64,000 nt of DNA from Rossellomorea vietnamensis (GCF_008180615.1 NZ_VTEH01000011.1:147300-211299); one strand, 5' to 3'. Shown: positions 44,760-53,509, numbered from the stretch's first letter. Notes: generated by a model from the sequence alone, not told the origin. Numbers and translations: made by a program.

Positions 44760-45004
44760 AACAACTAAATAAAAGATTGTTTGAATAGTGATTACAAAAC
44801 CTTATCAAGATAACAGATTTTTTCTAACAAAGACAAGTGCTTAATAAGTGCTTAATAAGCTGATTGATTTATTTAATTCAAAGTTAATCGAGAATACAGC
44901 TATATTGGCTTTGTAACTGTGCCCTATCGCTTTCTAAGATATGAGACTACAGAGATTTGTGTAGAACTGGTTTTACAATAAATTAACTTAAGGAGATGGA
45001 TATT

Positions 45005-45961
45005 ATGAAAAAATGGTCATTGTTAACAATTATGCTTTCTGTACTGCTGGTGCTGGCAGCTTGCGGTTCAAAAGAAGAGGTTGCATCCAATGTTAAAAGT
45101 TCAAATGCTGAAGGCGAAGAAGCTTCTTCCGAACTGACAATCAAACATGAACTTGGTGAAGCAGTGCTCGAGAAAAAACCTGAGAAAGTAGTCGTATTTG
45201 ATTTCGGAGTTTTGGATACATTAGATGAACTTGGCGTTGAAGTTGCCGGTGTTCCTCAAGCAACGATCCCTCCGTACCTTGAGAAGTATGCCGGTGAAGA
45301 GTATACAAACGTAGGAAGCTTGAAAGAAGCGGATTTTGAAGCAATCCATGCGATGAAGCCGGATGTCATCTTCATCTCAGCGCGTCAATCTGAAATGTAT
45401 GATGAATATGCGGAAATCGCTCCAACTGTCTACATGGGACTAGATTATTCAAACTACATGGAATCTTTTACTAAGAACATGGAAACAATTGGGCAGATCT
45501 TTGACAAAGAAGAAGAAGTAAAAACAGAACTTGAAGAAGTTCAGGCGAAAATCGATTCTATTAAAGAAAAAGCAGAAGCCTCCGAAGATAAAGCGCTTAT
45601 CGTTATGGGTAACGAAGGTGAAGTAAGTGCTTATGGCCCAGAATCACGTTTTGGCATCATCCACGATGTATTCGGCTTCAAGGCAGCAGATGAAGGTATC
45701 GAAAAATCGACACATGGACAGAATGTAACATTTGAATACATTGTAGAGAAGAACCCTGCCACTCTATTCGTCATCGACCGTGATGCTGCATTTGATCCAA
45801 ATGCAAGTGTAAAAGATTCTTTCGAGAATGAACTGGTCCAAAAAACAGATGCTTATAAAAAAGGAAAGATTAATTACTTGAACGGAGGCCATTGGTACTT
45901 GTCAGGCGGAGGCCTTCAATCTGTGAAGCAAATGGTTGAAGACGTAGAGGCTGGACTGTAA
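45005..45961 (+). CDS. yclQ: Petrobactin-type siderophore-binding lipoprotein YclQ
   Basis: 318-residue binding lipoprotein. The signal MKKWSLLTIMLSVLLVLAAC ends at the lipobox Cys, followed by an acidic linker. The class III fold begins ELTIKHELGEAVLEKKPEKV and includes VFDFGVLDTLDELG, KEADFEAIHAMKPDVIFIS and the end GHWYLSGGGLQSVKQMVEDV, as in YclQ (FpbQ). The ATG at 45005 is 9 bases after AAGGAG; another ATG abutting that site is less likely. The stop overlaps the start of the heme monooxygenase gene (TAATG). Confidence 0.9.
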   Translation: MKKWSLLTIMLSVLLVLAACGSKEEVASNVKSSNAEGEEASSELTIKHELGEAVLEKKPEKVVVFDFGVLDTLDELGVEVAGVPQATIPPYLEKYAGEEYTNVGSLKEADFEAIHAMKPDVIFISARQSEMYDEYAEIAPTVYMGLDYSNYMESFTKNMETIGQIFDKEEEVKTELEEVQAKIDSIKEKAEASEDKALIVMGNEGEVSAYGPESRFGIIHDVFGFKAADEGIEKSTHGQNVTFEYIVEKNPATLFVIDRDAAFDPNASVKDSFENELVQKTDAYKKGKINYLNGGHWYLSGGGLQSVKQMVEDVEAGL

Positions 45962-46269
45962 TGTTTTATCAGATCAAAAGAATCGTTGTAAAAGAAGGCA
46001 CTTCCCCTAGGGTCATAGAACGTTTCTCCGGGGAAGGCCTCATTGAAAAACAGCCGGGGTTCATTGACTTCAAAGTACTGGAGAAGAAAGTCCGCCGCGG
46101 AGACGAAGAAGTACTGGTCCTGGTACAGTGGGAGTCAGAAGAGGCTTGGAAAAGCTGGGAGAAGAGTCCCGAGCATATCGCAGGCCACAAAGCGAGCGCT
46201 GGAAAGCCAAAACCCGGCCACATCATTGAATCTGGACAGAATGTATACTATGTCAGGTCAACAAAGTGA
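45961..46269 (+). CDS. hmoA: HmoA-like heme-degrading monooxygenase
   Basis: 102-residue antibiotic-biosynthesis-monooxygenase fold protein. The opening FYQIKRIVVKEGTSPRVIER, RFSGEGLIEKQPGFIDFKVL and the heme-pocket region VQWESEEAWKSWEKSPEHIA resemble B. subtilis HmoA, with the conserved Trp and His. It cleaves heme to release iron. Its start overlaps the yclQ stop by one base, so it is translated with the siderophore operon, an economical iron-acquisition pairing. Confidence 0.82.
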   Translation: MFYQIKRIVVKEGTSPRVIERFSGEGLIEKQPGFIDFKVLEKKVRRGDEEVLVLVQWESEEAWKSWEKSPEHIAGHKASAGKPKPGHIIESGQNVYYVRSTK

Positions 46270-46299
46270 TTTCTTGTAAAATCCATGATTTATAACAAT

Positions 46300-46335
46300 A
46301 GGAAGAGCCTGCCCTTTCAGAGCAGGCTTTTCCTG
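46300..46335 (+). terminator. Rho-independent terminator of the iron operon
   Basis: GGAAGAGCCTGC pairs with GCAGGCTTTTCC around a 9-base loop. Confidence 0.85.
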
Positions 46336-46409
46336 TTGGCGATAAATGTGATATTTTTGTAAGACAGGGTAAACTGATAGCAAAAGATCTTTTTGAGAGG
46401 AGGAAGGTA

Positions 46410-47366
46410 ATGACTTATATCTTATTGATCATCGGCTTTGCCTTATTGATTAAAGGGGCCGATTTCTTTGTGGAAGGTTCATCAAACATTGCAAAGGCGC
46501 TGAAAGTTTCGCCTTTATTAATTGGATTGACGATCGTGGCATTTGGAACCAGTTCTCCTGAAGCCACAGTCAGTATCGTGGCAGCCCTTGAAGGGAATGC
46601 AGGAGTGGCTATTGGGAATGTTGTTGGAAGCAATATTTTCAATATTACGCTTGTCGTTGGATTGACCGCGTTGATTAATCCATTGAAGGTTGAGAATGAA
46701 ACCATTAGGAAAGAGATTCCCTTCACACTTGTGGCGAGTATCACTTTGCTGGTACTTATCAGTGATATCAGCTTGCAATTCCTGAACGAAAATTTCATTA
46801 CTAGAGGCGACGGGATCATTTTGCTGCTATTTTTCACAATCTTTCTCTACTATATTTTTGAGGTTGCAAGAAAAAGCAGAGACACGGTTAAAGAGAAGGA
46901 TGCACCATCAGAACCTGTATCCTGGGGGAAGAATGCAGTGCTGACTATAGCAGGTCTGGCTGCAATTATATTTGGTGGAGATATCGTAGTCAATAATGCG
47001 ACAGACATCGCCTTGTCGTTCGGTATGAGTGAAACGCTGGTAGGCTTGACGATTGTTGCAGTAGGAACTTCCCTGCCGGAATTAATTACTTCTATTACAG
47101 CGGCCATAAAGAAACAAACTGATATTGCAATTGGGAATATCGTCGGCAGCAATATTTTTAATATCCTGTTTGTTTTAGGAGCTGCTTCCGTCATATCCCC
47201 GCTTGCAGTAGACAGCAAGATATTCATTGATGTTGGGCTGATGATCATCTTTACCATTGTTCTGCTCGTCTTCTCAAGAACAAGTTTTAAGGTAGGAAAA
47301 GTGGAAGGGATTTTCCTGGTTATTGCTTACTTAGTCTATGCGGTATATATTATCATCCGTAATTAG
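46410..47366 (+). CDS. Calcium/sodium antiporter, CaCA family
   Basis: 318-residue membrane protein with ten helices and two inverted alpha repeats. Repeat 1 has GLTIVAFGTSSPEATVSIVA and GNVVGSNIFNI; repeat 2 has GLTIVAVGTSLPELITSITA and GNIVGSNIFNI. These are the ion-binding signatures of YrbG-type K+-independent Ca2+/Na+ exchangers. AGGAGG lies 7 bases before the ATG. Single gene. Confidence 0.93.
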   Translation: MTYILLIIGFALLIKGADFFVEGSSNIAKALKVSPLLIGLTIVAFGTSSPEATVSIVAALEGNAGVAIGNVVGSNIFNITLVVGLTALINPLKVENETIRKEIPFTLVASITLLVLISDISLQFLNENFITRGDGIILLLFFTIFLYYIFEVARKSRDTVKEKDAPSEPVSWGKNAVLTIAGLAAIIFGGDIVVNNATDIALSFGMSETLVGLTIVAVGTSLPELITSITAAIKKQTDIAIGNIVGSNIFNILFVLGAASVISPLAVDSKIFIDVGLMIIFTIVLLVFSRTSFKVGKVEGIFLVIAYLVYAVYIIIRN

Positions 47367-47639
47367 AAATCTAGAGCTCTATCTGTCAGGCTCTTTTCGT
47401 AAAATTTGCAGCTGTTAGATATTACTTTCGAAGATAGCCCGAAAATGAACCTTCAAAACAACATCAAAAGGTTTTTCCTGGCTGACTAGGATTTTGCGAA
47501 AACATAGCCCTCCCTTAAGGAGAATTAACCCATTCGGTTGAGAGGGAGAAAAGGCAAAATTGCAATTGCTTTTACAGGTTAAATCACACAGTCTTTTGTA
47601 AGTAATTTTGAAGGGGAAAATGAATGAAAAATTGCACAA

Positions 47640-47676
47640 AAAAGAGGAACTGCAACGACATTTCAGCTCCTCTTTT
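47640..47676. terminator. Rho-independent terminator
   Basis: AAAAGAGGAACTG pairs with CAGCTCCTCTTTT. It lies between the antiporter and the leftward lipoprotein gene and can serve either. The rest of 47367-47726 shows only a weak AGAGC/GCTCT hairpin after the antiporter stop. Confidence 0.75.
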
Positions 47677-47726
47677 ATATTATGCAATGGAATATTGATT
47701 GTTAAAAAAGCGCCTTCAAGCTACTC

Positions 47727-48443
47727 TTAATCATGACTAATTTCTAGTTTGTGAATTCTTAGATTGCCTAGTTCATCTGGTTTTACGACCATATCCCAAT
47801 ATGAAGTGTGAATTTTATCGTTCTGAGTGTCTACTTTTTTCATATTAATCTTCCATGCGTAATTTTCCAGCGGGGTAATCTCGTCAAAATACTTTTCTAT
47901 CTTGGTAAAGTGCTTTGGATCCATGTTTTTTTCCAGCAACTTGTCATCATACTCATTGATGGGTATGACCAAAGCATCAAAATCACTAAACCACGTCTTT
48001 ATTTCTTCCATGGTAAAAGGACCACCTTCATCCAAAGCCAACTGACGATTAAGATTGTTCAAAATATCAGTGGTATACGCTTGAACCATTCCTTCTGTAT
48101 TTTCGTAATTAGGTTCAAAATCTGATGCATCAGTAGGTACCTGAGCGTTAATTTTTGCTTGGAGTTCTTCCTCTGACTCTTTTTCCACTCTTTTCTTGAT
48201 TTCTTCTGCTTGTTTGATAGACTCTTTTCTTTCTTCTGAAAGCTCTTCTTCAGAACCCTTTGTTTGACCGTCTTCTGACTCTTTGGTTGTTTCATCCTTC
48301 ACTTCTTCATTAACCTCTTTGGATTGAACTTCCTGTGTGTCCTCTGACTCTACTACGGCAGTTGCCGTATCTTTCTCTTCTTCCGAACATGCAGCCAAAG
48401 ACAAAGTAGCGGTAGTTATTAACAAAATAAGTGATTTTTTCAT
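47727..48443 (-). CDS. Hypothetical lipoprotein
   Basis: 238-residue lipoprotein of unknown family. The signal MKKSLILLITTATLSLAAC ends at the lipobox. A highly acidic, Glu/Lys/Ser-rich low-complexity linker spans about residues 20-100, with a coiled-coil-like part (ERKESIKQAEEIKKRVEKES). The C-terminal 135 residues (DFEPNYENTEGMVQAYTTDI onward) look globular. GGGAGG lies 6 bases before the chosen ATG. Predicted outside the cell, anchored to the membrane. Confidence 0.8.
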   Translation of the reverse strand: MKKSLILLITTATLSLAACSEEEKDTATAVVESEDTQEVQSKEVNEEVKDETTKESEDGQTKGSEEELSEERKESIKQAEEIKKRVEKESEEELQAKINAQVPTDASDFEPNYENTEGMVQAYTTDILNNLNRQLALDEGGPFTMEEIKTWFSDFDALVIPINEYDDKLLEKNMDPKHFTKIEKYFDEITPLENYAWKINMKKVDTQNDKIHTSYWDMVVKPDELGNLRIHKLEISHD

Positions 48444-48887
48444 AATTTCCTCCCAAGTTAGCAAATTCAAAATATGTATGGGTAAATTGTATCACAAAGG
48501 CTTATTAAATGGCCCTAAATCACTTGACTTATCTTTTACTTACTCCATTTTATACCAAGACAAAAGGCAAACCCCTTGTTCCGTTAACCTGCCTTTAATG
48601 GAATTTCACCGGAAGTTCTTCATTTTGAATAGTTTGTTAGCCTTAGCCATTACCATAAACCGGATGCTGCAACGACCATCGACTCTGCCGGCCAATATGT
48701 AACACAAAATGCAGCCTGATTTGCAACAGAACATAAATTTATGTGGTAGTGCAAAATAGTCTGCAAATCAGCATGCTAAATCAAGTGTGAAATCACCAAA
48801 AACATTGCTATATCAATAAAAAAGGCGATACAAAATGCTATGCAAATTGTACCGCAAATTACCTTGCAATTTATCGGTTTCTCCCTC
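48444..48887. other. Intergenic stretch
   Basis: No gene supported. The right half is rich in TGCAAAT-type words, including an inverted pair CTGATTTGCA...TGCAAATCAG (about 48714-48774); it could be a decayed palindromic array. Confidence 0.4.
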
Positions 48888-49954
48888 TCATCCGAACGGG
48901 TTATAAGGAGAATGGGGGAGGGCTTTTTCAAGGGTGAGGGGCAGTGTGATTGTAAAGGTGGTTCCTTGGTCTTCTTCACTATCGATTTGGATAGTGCCAT
49001 TATGATTTTTAATGATATCGAAGGAGACCATCAGTCCAAGCCCGGTTCCTTTTTCTTTGCTGGTGAAAAACGGCTGGCCGATTTTGTCTAAGTTATCTTT
49101 TGATATACTGCTTCCATTATCTCTTATGTATATGTACACATTCTGAGTATCTTTGCTTAGATGTATATGGATCCTGCCATCACTCTTGATGGCTTCAGCT
49201 CGGTTTTTTAAAATAATGAGAAGAACCTGCTTAAGCTGTGTTTTGCTTCCTGTTATACCTATGCCTGTTTCTGCCGTCTGGACTAACTCAATGTTTATGT
49301 TCCTCTTAAAAGCTTGTGCTCTTGAGAAGTTCACGGCTTCTTTGACGATATCCACTATGTTTAACTGTGTAAAATGAGTTTCTTCTGATCTTGAAAAGGA
49401 TAACAATTCATCGGCTATATCTTCTATCTGCTTCAGTTCTTCAAGGATTATCTCGATGTACTCCGGTTCAGGATAGCTTCTCATCAACTGCAGGAAGCCC
49501 TTCATTGCAGTCAGCGGGTTACGGATTTCATGGACAATTTCGGAAGCTAGTTCCCCTGCAAGGGAAAGCTTATCTGGTTGCTGAATTAATTTTTCCTTTT
49601 CCTTAACAGCAGACAAGTCGCGTATGACTGCCTGGATCAATACATCACCATCTTGGATAAAAGGAGCTGTCATGATTTCAACATAGACTAACCGGCTGTC
49701 AGACCTGGTCAGTTTATTCTGAGTTAAGGACGACAGTTGACCGTTCCTTACCTTTAGCAAATGGGATAATTCCTGCTGTTTGCACGGGGGATGGAAAAAC
49801 GTTAAGATGTTTTCACCGACTATCCCTCCTGTTTCCTGAAATCCAAGAAGGCGGCTGAAGCACGATTTGCATATACTATATTCCCCGAGTACAAAATAAC
49901 TTTTGCATCAGGACAATTTTCGTCAAGCTGGGAAAAATTGAAGAGCTTTGTCAT
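48888..49954 (-). pseudogene. Frameshifted PAS histidine kinase (sporulation-kinase type)
   Basis: The gene opens at 49954 with ATG after GGAGGGG and reads MTKLFNFSQLDENCPDAKVI, a PAS start, but this frame stops at 49820. A second frame continues the PAS domain without a gap (LLGFQETGGIVGENILTFFH) down to 48888. Adding one base near 49857-49865 restores a uniform reading such as ANRAFSRLLGFQ. Downstream are the His box (SEIVHEIRNPLTAMKGF), an altered N box (ILKNRAEAI), a G1 box reading DNGSSIS instead of DNGxGI, and GTGLGL. The frameshift and altered motifs suggest decay, unless the missing base is a sequencing error. A 290-residue protein from an internal start remains possible. Confidence 0.75.
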
Positions 49955-50012
49955 TGAATCCCCTCCAACTATATTTTACCATGTATGTAAGAATCGGAAA
50001 TGCAGATTGAAA

Positions 50013-50080
50013 GTGGCAAAAATGCCACGTGACTATACTGCAGTATTTAAACATAATTAAAAGTGTGGCTTGATAGCCAC
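50013..50080. promoter_or_regulatory. Pair of GTGGC-N6-GCCAC operators
   Basis: GTGGCAAAAATGCCAC (50013-50028) and GTGGCTTGATAGCCAC (50065-50080) share the same 5-base arms and 6-base spacer and lie 52 bp apart. They are upstream of the XRE-PAS regulator and probably mediate its autoregulation. Confidence 0.6.
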
Positions 50081-50111
50081 TCATTGAATGGATGGAAAGG
50101 TTGTTTGCTAT

Positions 50112-50636
50112 ATGTCTAGAAGAACTTGGTTAATAACATTGAGAAAAGAGAGAAACTATACACAAAAACAGGTCGCTGACCAGGCTTTTATTGACCGCTC
50201 CTATTTCGCACAAATTGAAAATGGAGAGCGGAAACCCGGTGACAATGTTGCCAAGAGAATAGCAAATATCCTGGAATTCCACTATTCTGCCTTTTCAATG
50301 GATGAAAATCCATTTTACTTCTCCTTACATAATTCACCTATGATTCTGGCCCACTGTGATACCTCTCTCAAATATACATGGATTTATAATCCTCATCCTG
50401 ATTTTCAACCTGAAAAGGTAATTGGCAAAACCGATACAGAAATCGATGATAATGAAGGCACCCGTGCTTTAAAAAAATTGAAGCAGGATGTTCTGGAACT
50501 GAACACATCTTTGCGCCGCCAGATCCGCTTTCCGTTATCGAATGGCAACCTGCCCTTCGATATCTTCGCACAGCCGCTTATGAATGATGAAGGTCAGATC
50601 ATAGGCGTGGCAACCTCCTCCACACAAATGGAGTAG
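50112..50636 (+). CDS. XRE-type regulator with C-terminal PAS-like domain
   Basis: 174-residue regulator. The helix-turn-helix covers residues about 1-60 (LRKERNYTQKQVADQAFIDR, SYFAQIENGERKPGDNVAKR). The C-terminal 110 residues resemble a PAS fold (MILAHCDTSLKYTWIYNPHP, GKTDTEI, ending MNDEGQIIGVATSSTQME), suggesting a ligand- or redox-sensing function. The start MSRRTW is chosen by homology of the domain; GGAAAGG lies 12 bases upstream, slightly far. An ATG eight codons earlier lacks a site. A terminator follows. Confidence 0.78.
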   Translation: MSRRTWLITLRKERNYTQKQVADQAFIDRSYFAQIENGERKPGDNVAKRIANILEFHYSAFSMDENPFYFSLHNSPMILAHCDTSLKYTWIYNPHPDFQPEKVIGKTDTEIDDNEGTRALKKLKQDVLELNTSLRRQIRFPLSNGNLPFDIFAQPLMNDEGQIIGVATSSTQME

Positions 50637-50689
50637 GTGACCGCTGGAAAAACAAATCTTAACGAGTCACCTGGATATGCTATATCACC

Positions 50690-50727
50690 AAACCAGCCCT
50701 TTGATTAAAGAAGGGCTGGTTTTATTT
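50690..50727 (+). terminator. Rho-independent terminator
   Basis: AACCAGCCCTT pairs with AAGGGCTGGTT around a 9-base loop, followed by TTATTT. Confidence 0.88.
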
Positions 50728-50794
50728 ATCGGATTCAGAAGGTTCTTATAAAGATAAAAGAACTCTATGAAAATGAATAGGCACTAATTAATTT

Positions 50795-50835
50795 GTAAAG
50801 CGACCTTTACAGTAAAGGTTGCTTTACTTTATAAT
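50795..50835 (+). promoter_or_regulatory. Promoter with 33-bp palindromic operator
   Basis: GTAAAGCGACCTTTAC (50795-50810) and GTAAAGGTTGCTTTAC (50812-50827) form an inverted repeat with one mismatch. The -35 box TTTACA (50806-50811) lies inside it and the -10 box TATAAT (50830-50835) follows with 18-base spacing. A repressor bound here would block the XRE/membrane-protein operon. Confidence 0.75.
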
Positions 50836-50858
50836 GGTTTTAGAGAGGAAGTCAGCGT

Positions 50859-51059
50859 ATGAAAAATCGTATGAAGGAATTAAGGCAGGAAAATAAAATC
50901 TCTCAGGAGCAGATGGCTGGCATACTGGGCGTGTCCAGACAGACGATTATTTCGATTGAAAAGGGGCGGTACAATCCTTCCCTGCCTCTGGCTATTGAAA
51001 TCGCCCGCTGTTTTAACACAATTGTGGAAGAAGTTTTTTTGTTGGATGAAGAAGATTGA
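50859..51059 (+). CDS. Small XRE-family regulator
   Basis: 66-residue protein that is almost entirely a Cro/CI-type helix-turn-helix: MKELRQENKISQEQMAGILG, VSRQTIISIEKGRYNPSLPL, ending FNTIVEEVFLLDEE, the YgzD/YvaO-like type. GAGGAAG lies 8 bases before the ATG. The next gene is a membrane protein, the usual arrangement for this regulator class. The palindrome over its promoter suggests autorepression. Confidence 0.9.
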   Translation: MKNRMKELRQENKISQEQMAGILGVSRQTIISIEKGRYNPSLPLAIEIARCFNTIVEEVFLLDEED

Positions 51060-51101
51060 ACAACTGAAAGGTGATTTTCTAGGGTGGGAAGGAGCGATTT
51101 T

Positions 51102-51491
51102 ATGCAGATGAGCAGTAAAACAGGGAGGAAGTTTTTCTTTTTTAATGGTATTTTCTTTTTGCTGACCGGTTTGCTGATGGGCTATGCGAGTATATCAACA
51201 GGAGCATTTTTTGTCGGGTACGAGGTGGTGTTTGTAAGCACAACGGTTATGTGTTTTTGCCTGGCTTATCTATACCCGCAATTTAAAGATAACGATGAGC
51301 GCACGAAGAGAATCCGGGAGAGAGGGATGTTCTATAGCTACTTCTTTATATTAAGCTATATGATCGTTCTGATGCCGCTCTTTCAATTTAACGTCATTCA
51401 TTTAAATGGGTATCAGACTGTAAGTTTACTGGCAGCGTTGACTATAATAACCGTGTTTTTATCGTTTGTTGTCCTGTCTAGAAGGTACTGA
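51102..51491 (+). CDS. Four-helix membrane protein, DUF2178-like
   Basis: 129-residue membrane protein. Four predicted helices (about 10-32, 35-55, 75-95, 100-125) surround a conserved charged loop, PQFKDNDERTKRIRERGMFY, typical of DUF2178-like proteins found next to small XRE regulators. The ATG at 51102 follows AAGGAG by 7 bases; a GTG six codons earlier precedes that site. Role unknown; probably co-regulated with the XRE protein. Confidence 0.75.
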   Translation: MQMSSKTGRKFFFFNGIFFLLTGLLMGYASISTGAFFVGYEVVFVSTTVMCFCLAYLYPQFKDNDERTKRIRERGMFYSYFFILSYMIVLMPLFQFNVIHLNGYQTVSLLAALTIITVFLSFVVLSRRY

Positions 51492-51519
51492 TTATAGTAA
51501 GAACCGTTATGACTTTATG

Positions 51520-51546
51520 AAAGCTTGGTTTTAACCAGGCTTTTTA
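51520..51546 (+). terminator. Rho-independent terminator
   Basis: AAGCTTGGTT pairs with AACCAGGCTT and five T follow. Confidence 0.82.
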
Positions 51547-51636
51547 TATTGTTCAAAAGTTATCACAGTTCAAATCTTCCGCAGTTTATTATCGGCAAAA
51601 GCCTTTTTTAGCATGGGCTGAGGATTTTAGAAAATA

Positions 51637-52377
51637 TCAAAACACTTTTCTGCCCCAGTCTCTAATAAAACTCTCCATTTCATCTTTGTTCTGCTGGAAC
51701 TGCTTTAACCTATGCCCGTTTGCTCCCGATGGATGGGGAAATCCGAACAAGAAATAATGTCCCGGGGGATTTTCCGTCTTCAAAAGTCTTCTGCAGACTT
51801 TCTCTGCTGTTTTACCAAGTGGAACGACCAAAGCCTGAGACCTAATGTACTCGAGTTCCTTTGGAAATTCTTGATAAGCATACCGGGAGAGCATTGGAGA
51901 CTGATCGATATCAGGGTGGTGGCCAGTATAGTTCTTTCCCGAGATAAAGACAGGATACTTGATGATGGAGGTAGTATGCAGCAATGGCCGGTTTTGTTGG
52001 AAAAGTGATAATGAACTTTCGATGCCCAGTGTTTCAGGCAGCCCGCATTGATCGAGCATATCCGTCAGGTTCTTTCGGATAGTCCCTGAAAATCCGGCAG
52101 TTTGCTTGGCGTCGTATAATATCTGCTCATTCGAATGATTCTTTTCAACTCCTCTTAGAACTTCTTCATAAGCTGCTTTCATTTGCGTCCATCCCGGTGT
52201 AATTCCGGCCAGGACAACTTTAGCTTCTTTATTTATGTGCTCATTATGTGGTGCATAGTACATTTCTATATCCCCGGTTTTTTCTATAAGAAAATCCCTT
52301 GATAGCAGGTCTTCTTTACCCAAAGGAATGGATAGAGAATTGATGGCATACAGATAGGAATTCAGTTGTGGTTTCAT
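51637..52377 (-). CDS. Uracil-DNA-glycosylase-fold protein
   Basis: 246-residue protein of the UDG superfamily. Motif-1-like KVVLAGITPGWTQMKAAYEE stands where family proteins have GxxPG, and the C-terminal motif is FGFPHPSGANGHRLKQF, in the place of HPSxx. SGTIRKNLTDMLDQCGLPET lies between. The catalytic Asp of typical UDGs is not evident, so enzymatic activity is uncertain. The ATG at 52377 follows AAGGAG by 8 bases; a longer frame lacks a ribosome site. Single gene. Confidence 0.75.
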   Translation of the reverse strand: MKPQLNSYLYAINSLSIPLGKEDLLSRDFLIEKTGDIEMYYAPHNEHINKEAKVVLAGITPGWTQMKAAYEEVLRGVEKNHSNEQILYDAKQTAGFSGTIRKNLTDMLDQCGLPETLGIESSLSLFQQNRPLLHTTSIIKYPVFISGKNYTGHHPDIDQSPMLSRYAYQEFPKELEYIRSQALVVPLGKTAEKVCRRLLKTENPPGHYFLFGFPHPSGANGHRLKQFQQNKDEMESFIRDWGRKVF

Positions 52378-52573
52378 CACTAATTCTCCTTGGAAATAAT
52401 CTTTTAATGTCAGTAGTAGTATATCCTCTTTAATAATTTTACTGAAGAATGGTGCAACACAGGCGTCTGTAAGACCTCCTTCTTCACTTGAAGCCGACTT
52501 CATTAAAACTCAAAAATTTATCAGGCAAATCTATTGTATTCCTTCTTCTTTTCCTTTATCATCTAAAAAGAGA

Positions 52574-52620
52574 ACACAATATTATGTGTCTTGATATTAT
52601 TTTACAACTACATATTGTGT
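52574..52620 (+). promoter_or_regulatory. Paired NrdR boxes over the ribonucleotide reductase promoter
   Basis: ACACAATATTATGTGT (52574-52589) and CAACTACATATTGTGT (52605-52620) resemble the 16-bp NrdR box and start exactly 31 bp apart, the three-turn spacing known for NrdR box pairs. A possible promoter, TTGATA (52591-52596) and TATTGT (52613-52618), overlaps box 2. Confidence 0.75.
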
Positions 52621-52629
52621 AATGCCGGT

Positions 52630-52911
52630 AATAATGGTGTCTATATAGACTTAATAGGGAATCTGGTGAGAATCCGGAGCTGTCCCCGCAACTGTAAGTG
52701 CTGACGAAATAAGTGATGACCACTGTCTTCAAAAAAGACGGGAAGGACTTAAAGTAGAGTGAAAGCACAAGTCAGGAGACCTGCCATTTTTATAGCGTCT
52801 TATCTTCTTCGGGAATTGGGAAGGTATAACGAGGATACATTGGTAGATTCGACTGTACTGTCTATTAATATATCAACGTTTAAAAACCCATCCTTTGCGA
52901 TGGGTTTTTTT
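52630..52911 (+). promoter_or_regulatory. Cobalamin riboswitch with terminator platform
   Basis: The aptamer core is clear: GGGAATCTGGTGAGAATCCG, GAGCTGTCCCCGCAACTGTAAG, and the B12 box AGTCAGGAGACCTGCC (52770-52785). About 100 bases later a strong terminator (AAAACCCATC and GATGGGTTTT, 52882-52911) precedes the first gene. Cobalamin would therefore shut down the thioesterase and class I ribonucleotide reductase operon. This is the leader of the 53021-56814 genes. Confidence 0.93.
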
Positions 52912-53020
52912 GATTTTTATGGGGAATTAAAAATCAACCTCTGTGGATGACCCTGTCTGCGCTTTAAGACCTTTCCTATTTTTCTACTAGAAACAAATTG
53001 AATAAAAGGAGCCATGAAAA

Positions 53021-53488
53021 ATGGAAGCTTTATCATCTCACGTGTCCAGAACTATCGTTACCAGGCTGGTGCTCCCACCTGACACCAACCATATGGGCAC
53101 CATCTTTGGAGGGACAGTTTTATCTTATATTGATGAGATAGCCGCGATTTCCGCCATGAAGCACAGCAGGAAGGTTGTCGTGACGGCCTCGATTGATACT
53201 GTGAATTTTCTGTCGTCAGCCGTGGTTGGAGATATTCTCACCTTGGAAGCCTGTGTGGTCTCTACAGGGCGGACTTCAATGGAAGTGTTTGTAAAAGTGA
53301 AAAGTGAAGATTTGGAGTCAGGCACCAAGACACTAACAACAACTTCAATCCTGACGATGGTGGCAAAGGATAAAGACGGAAAGCCGACGCAGGTGCCCGG
53401 GGTCATCCCTCAGACATTAGAAGAGGAACGGCTGCTGAAGACAGCTCAGCAGCGTAAACAGCACCGTCTTGAAATGAGAAATCAATAG
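53021..53488 (+). CDS. Acyl-CoA thioesterase, hotdog fold
   Basis: 155-residue YkhA-type thioesterase. LPPDTNHMGTIFGGTVLSYI, then DEIAAISAMKHS, holds the catalytic Asn/Asp region of the BFIT-like hotdog family, and SVDTVNFLSSAVVGD-like sequence follows. The C-terminal tail is charged. AAGGAG precedes the ATG. It is the first gene after the riboswitch terminator and 21 bases from nrdA, so it is B12-regulated together with ribonucleotide reductase; the biochemical reason for that is unclear. Confidence 0.88.
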   Translation: MEALSSHVSRTIVTRLVLPPDTNHMGTIFGGTVLSYIDEIAAISAMKHSRKVVVTASIDTVNFLSSAVVGDILTLEACVVSTGRTSMEVFVKVKSEDLESGTKTLTTTSILTMVAKDKDGKPTQVPGVIPQTLEEERLLKTAQQRKQHRLEMRNQ

Positions 53489-53509
53489 AATGATTGGGAG
53501 GAATCGCAG

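Noticed and set aside
47415..47687. 90-codon leftward frame
   Set aside because: It runs through a terminator hairpin and lacks a ribosome site; Cys/Phe-rich composition looks random.
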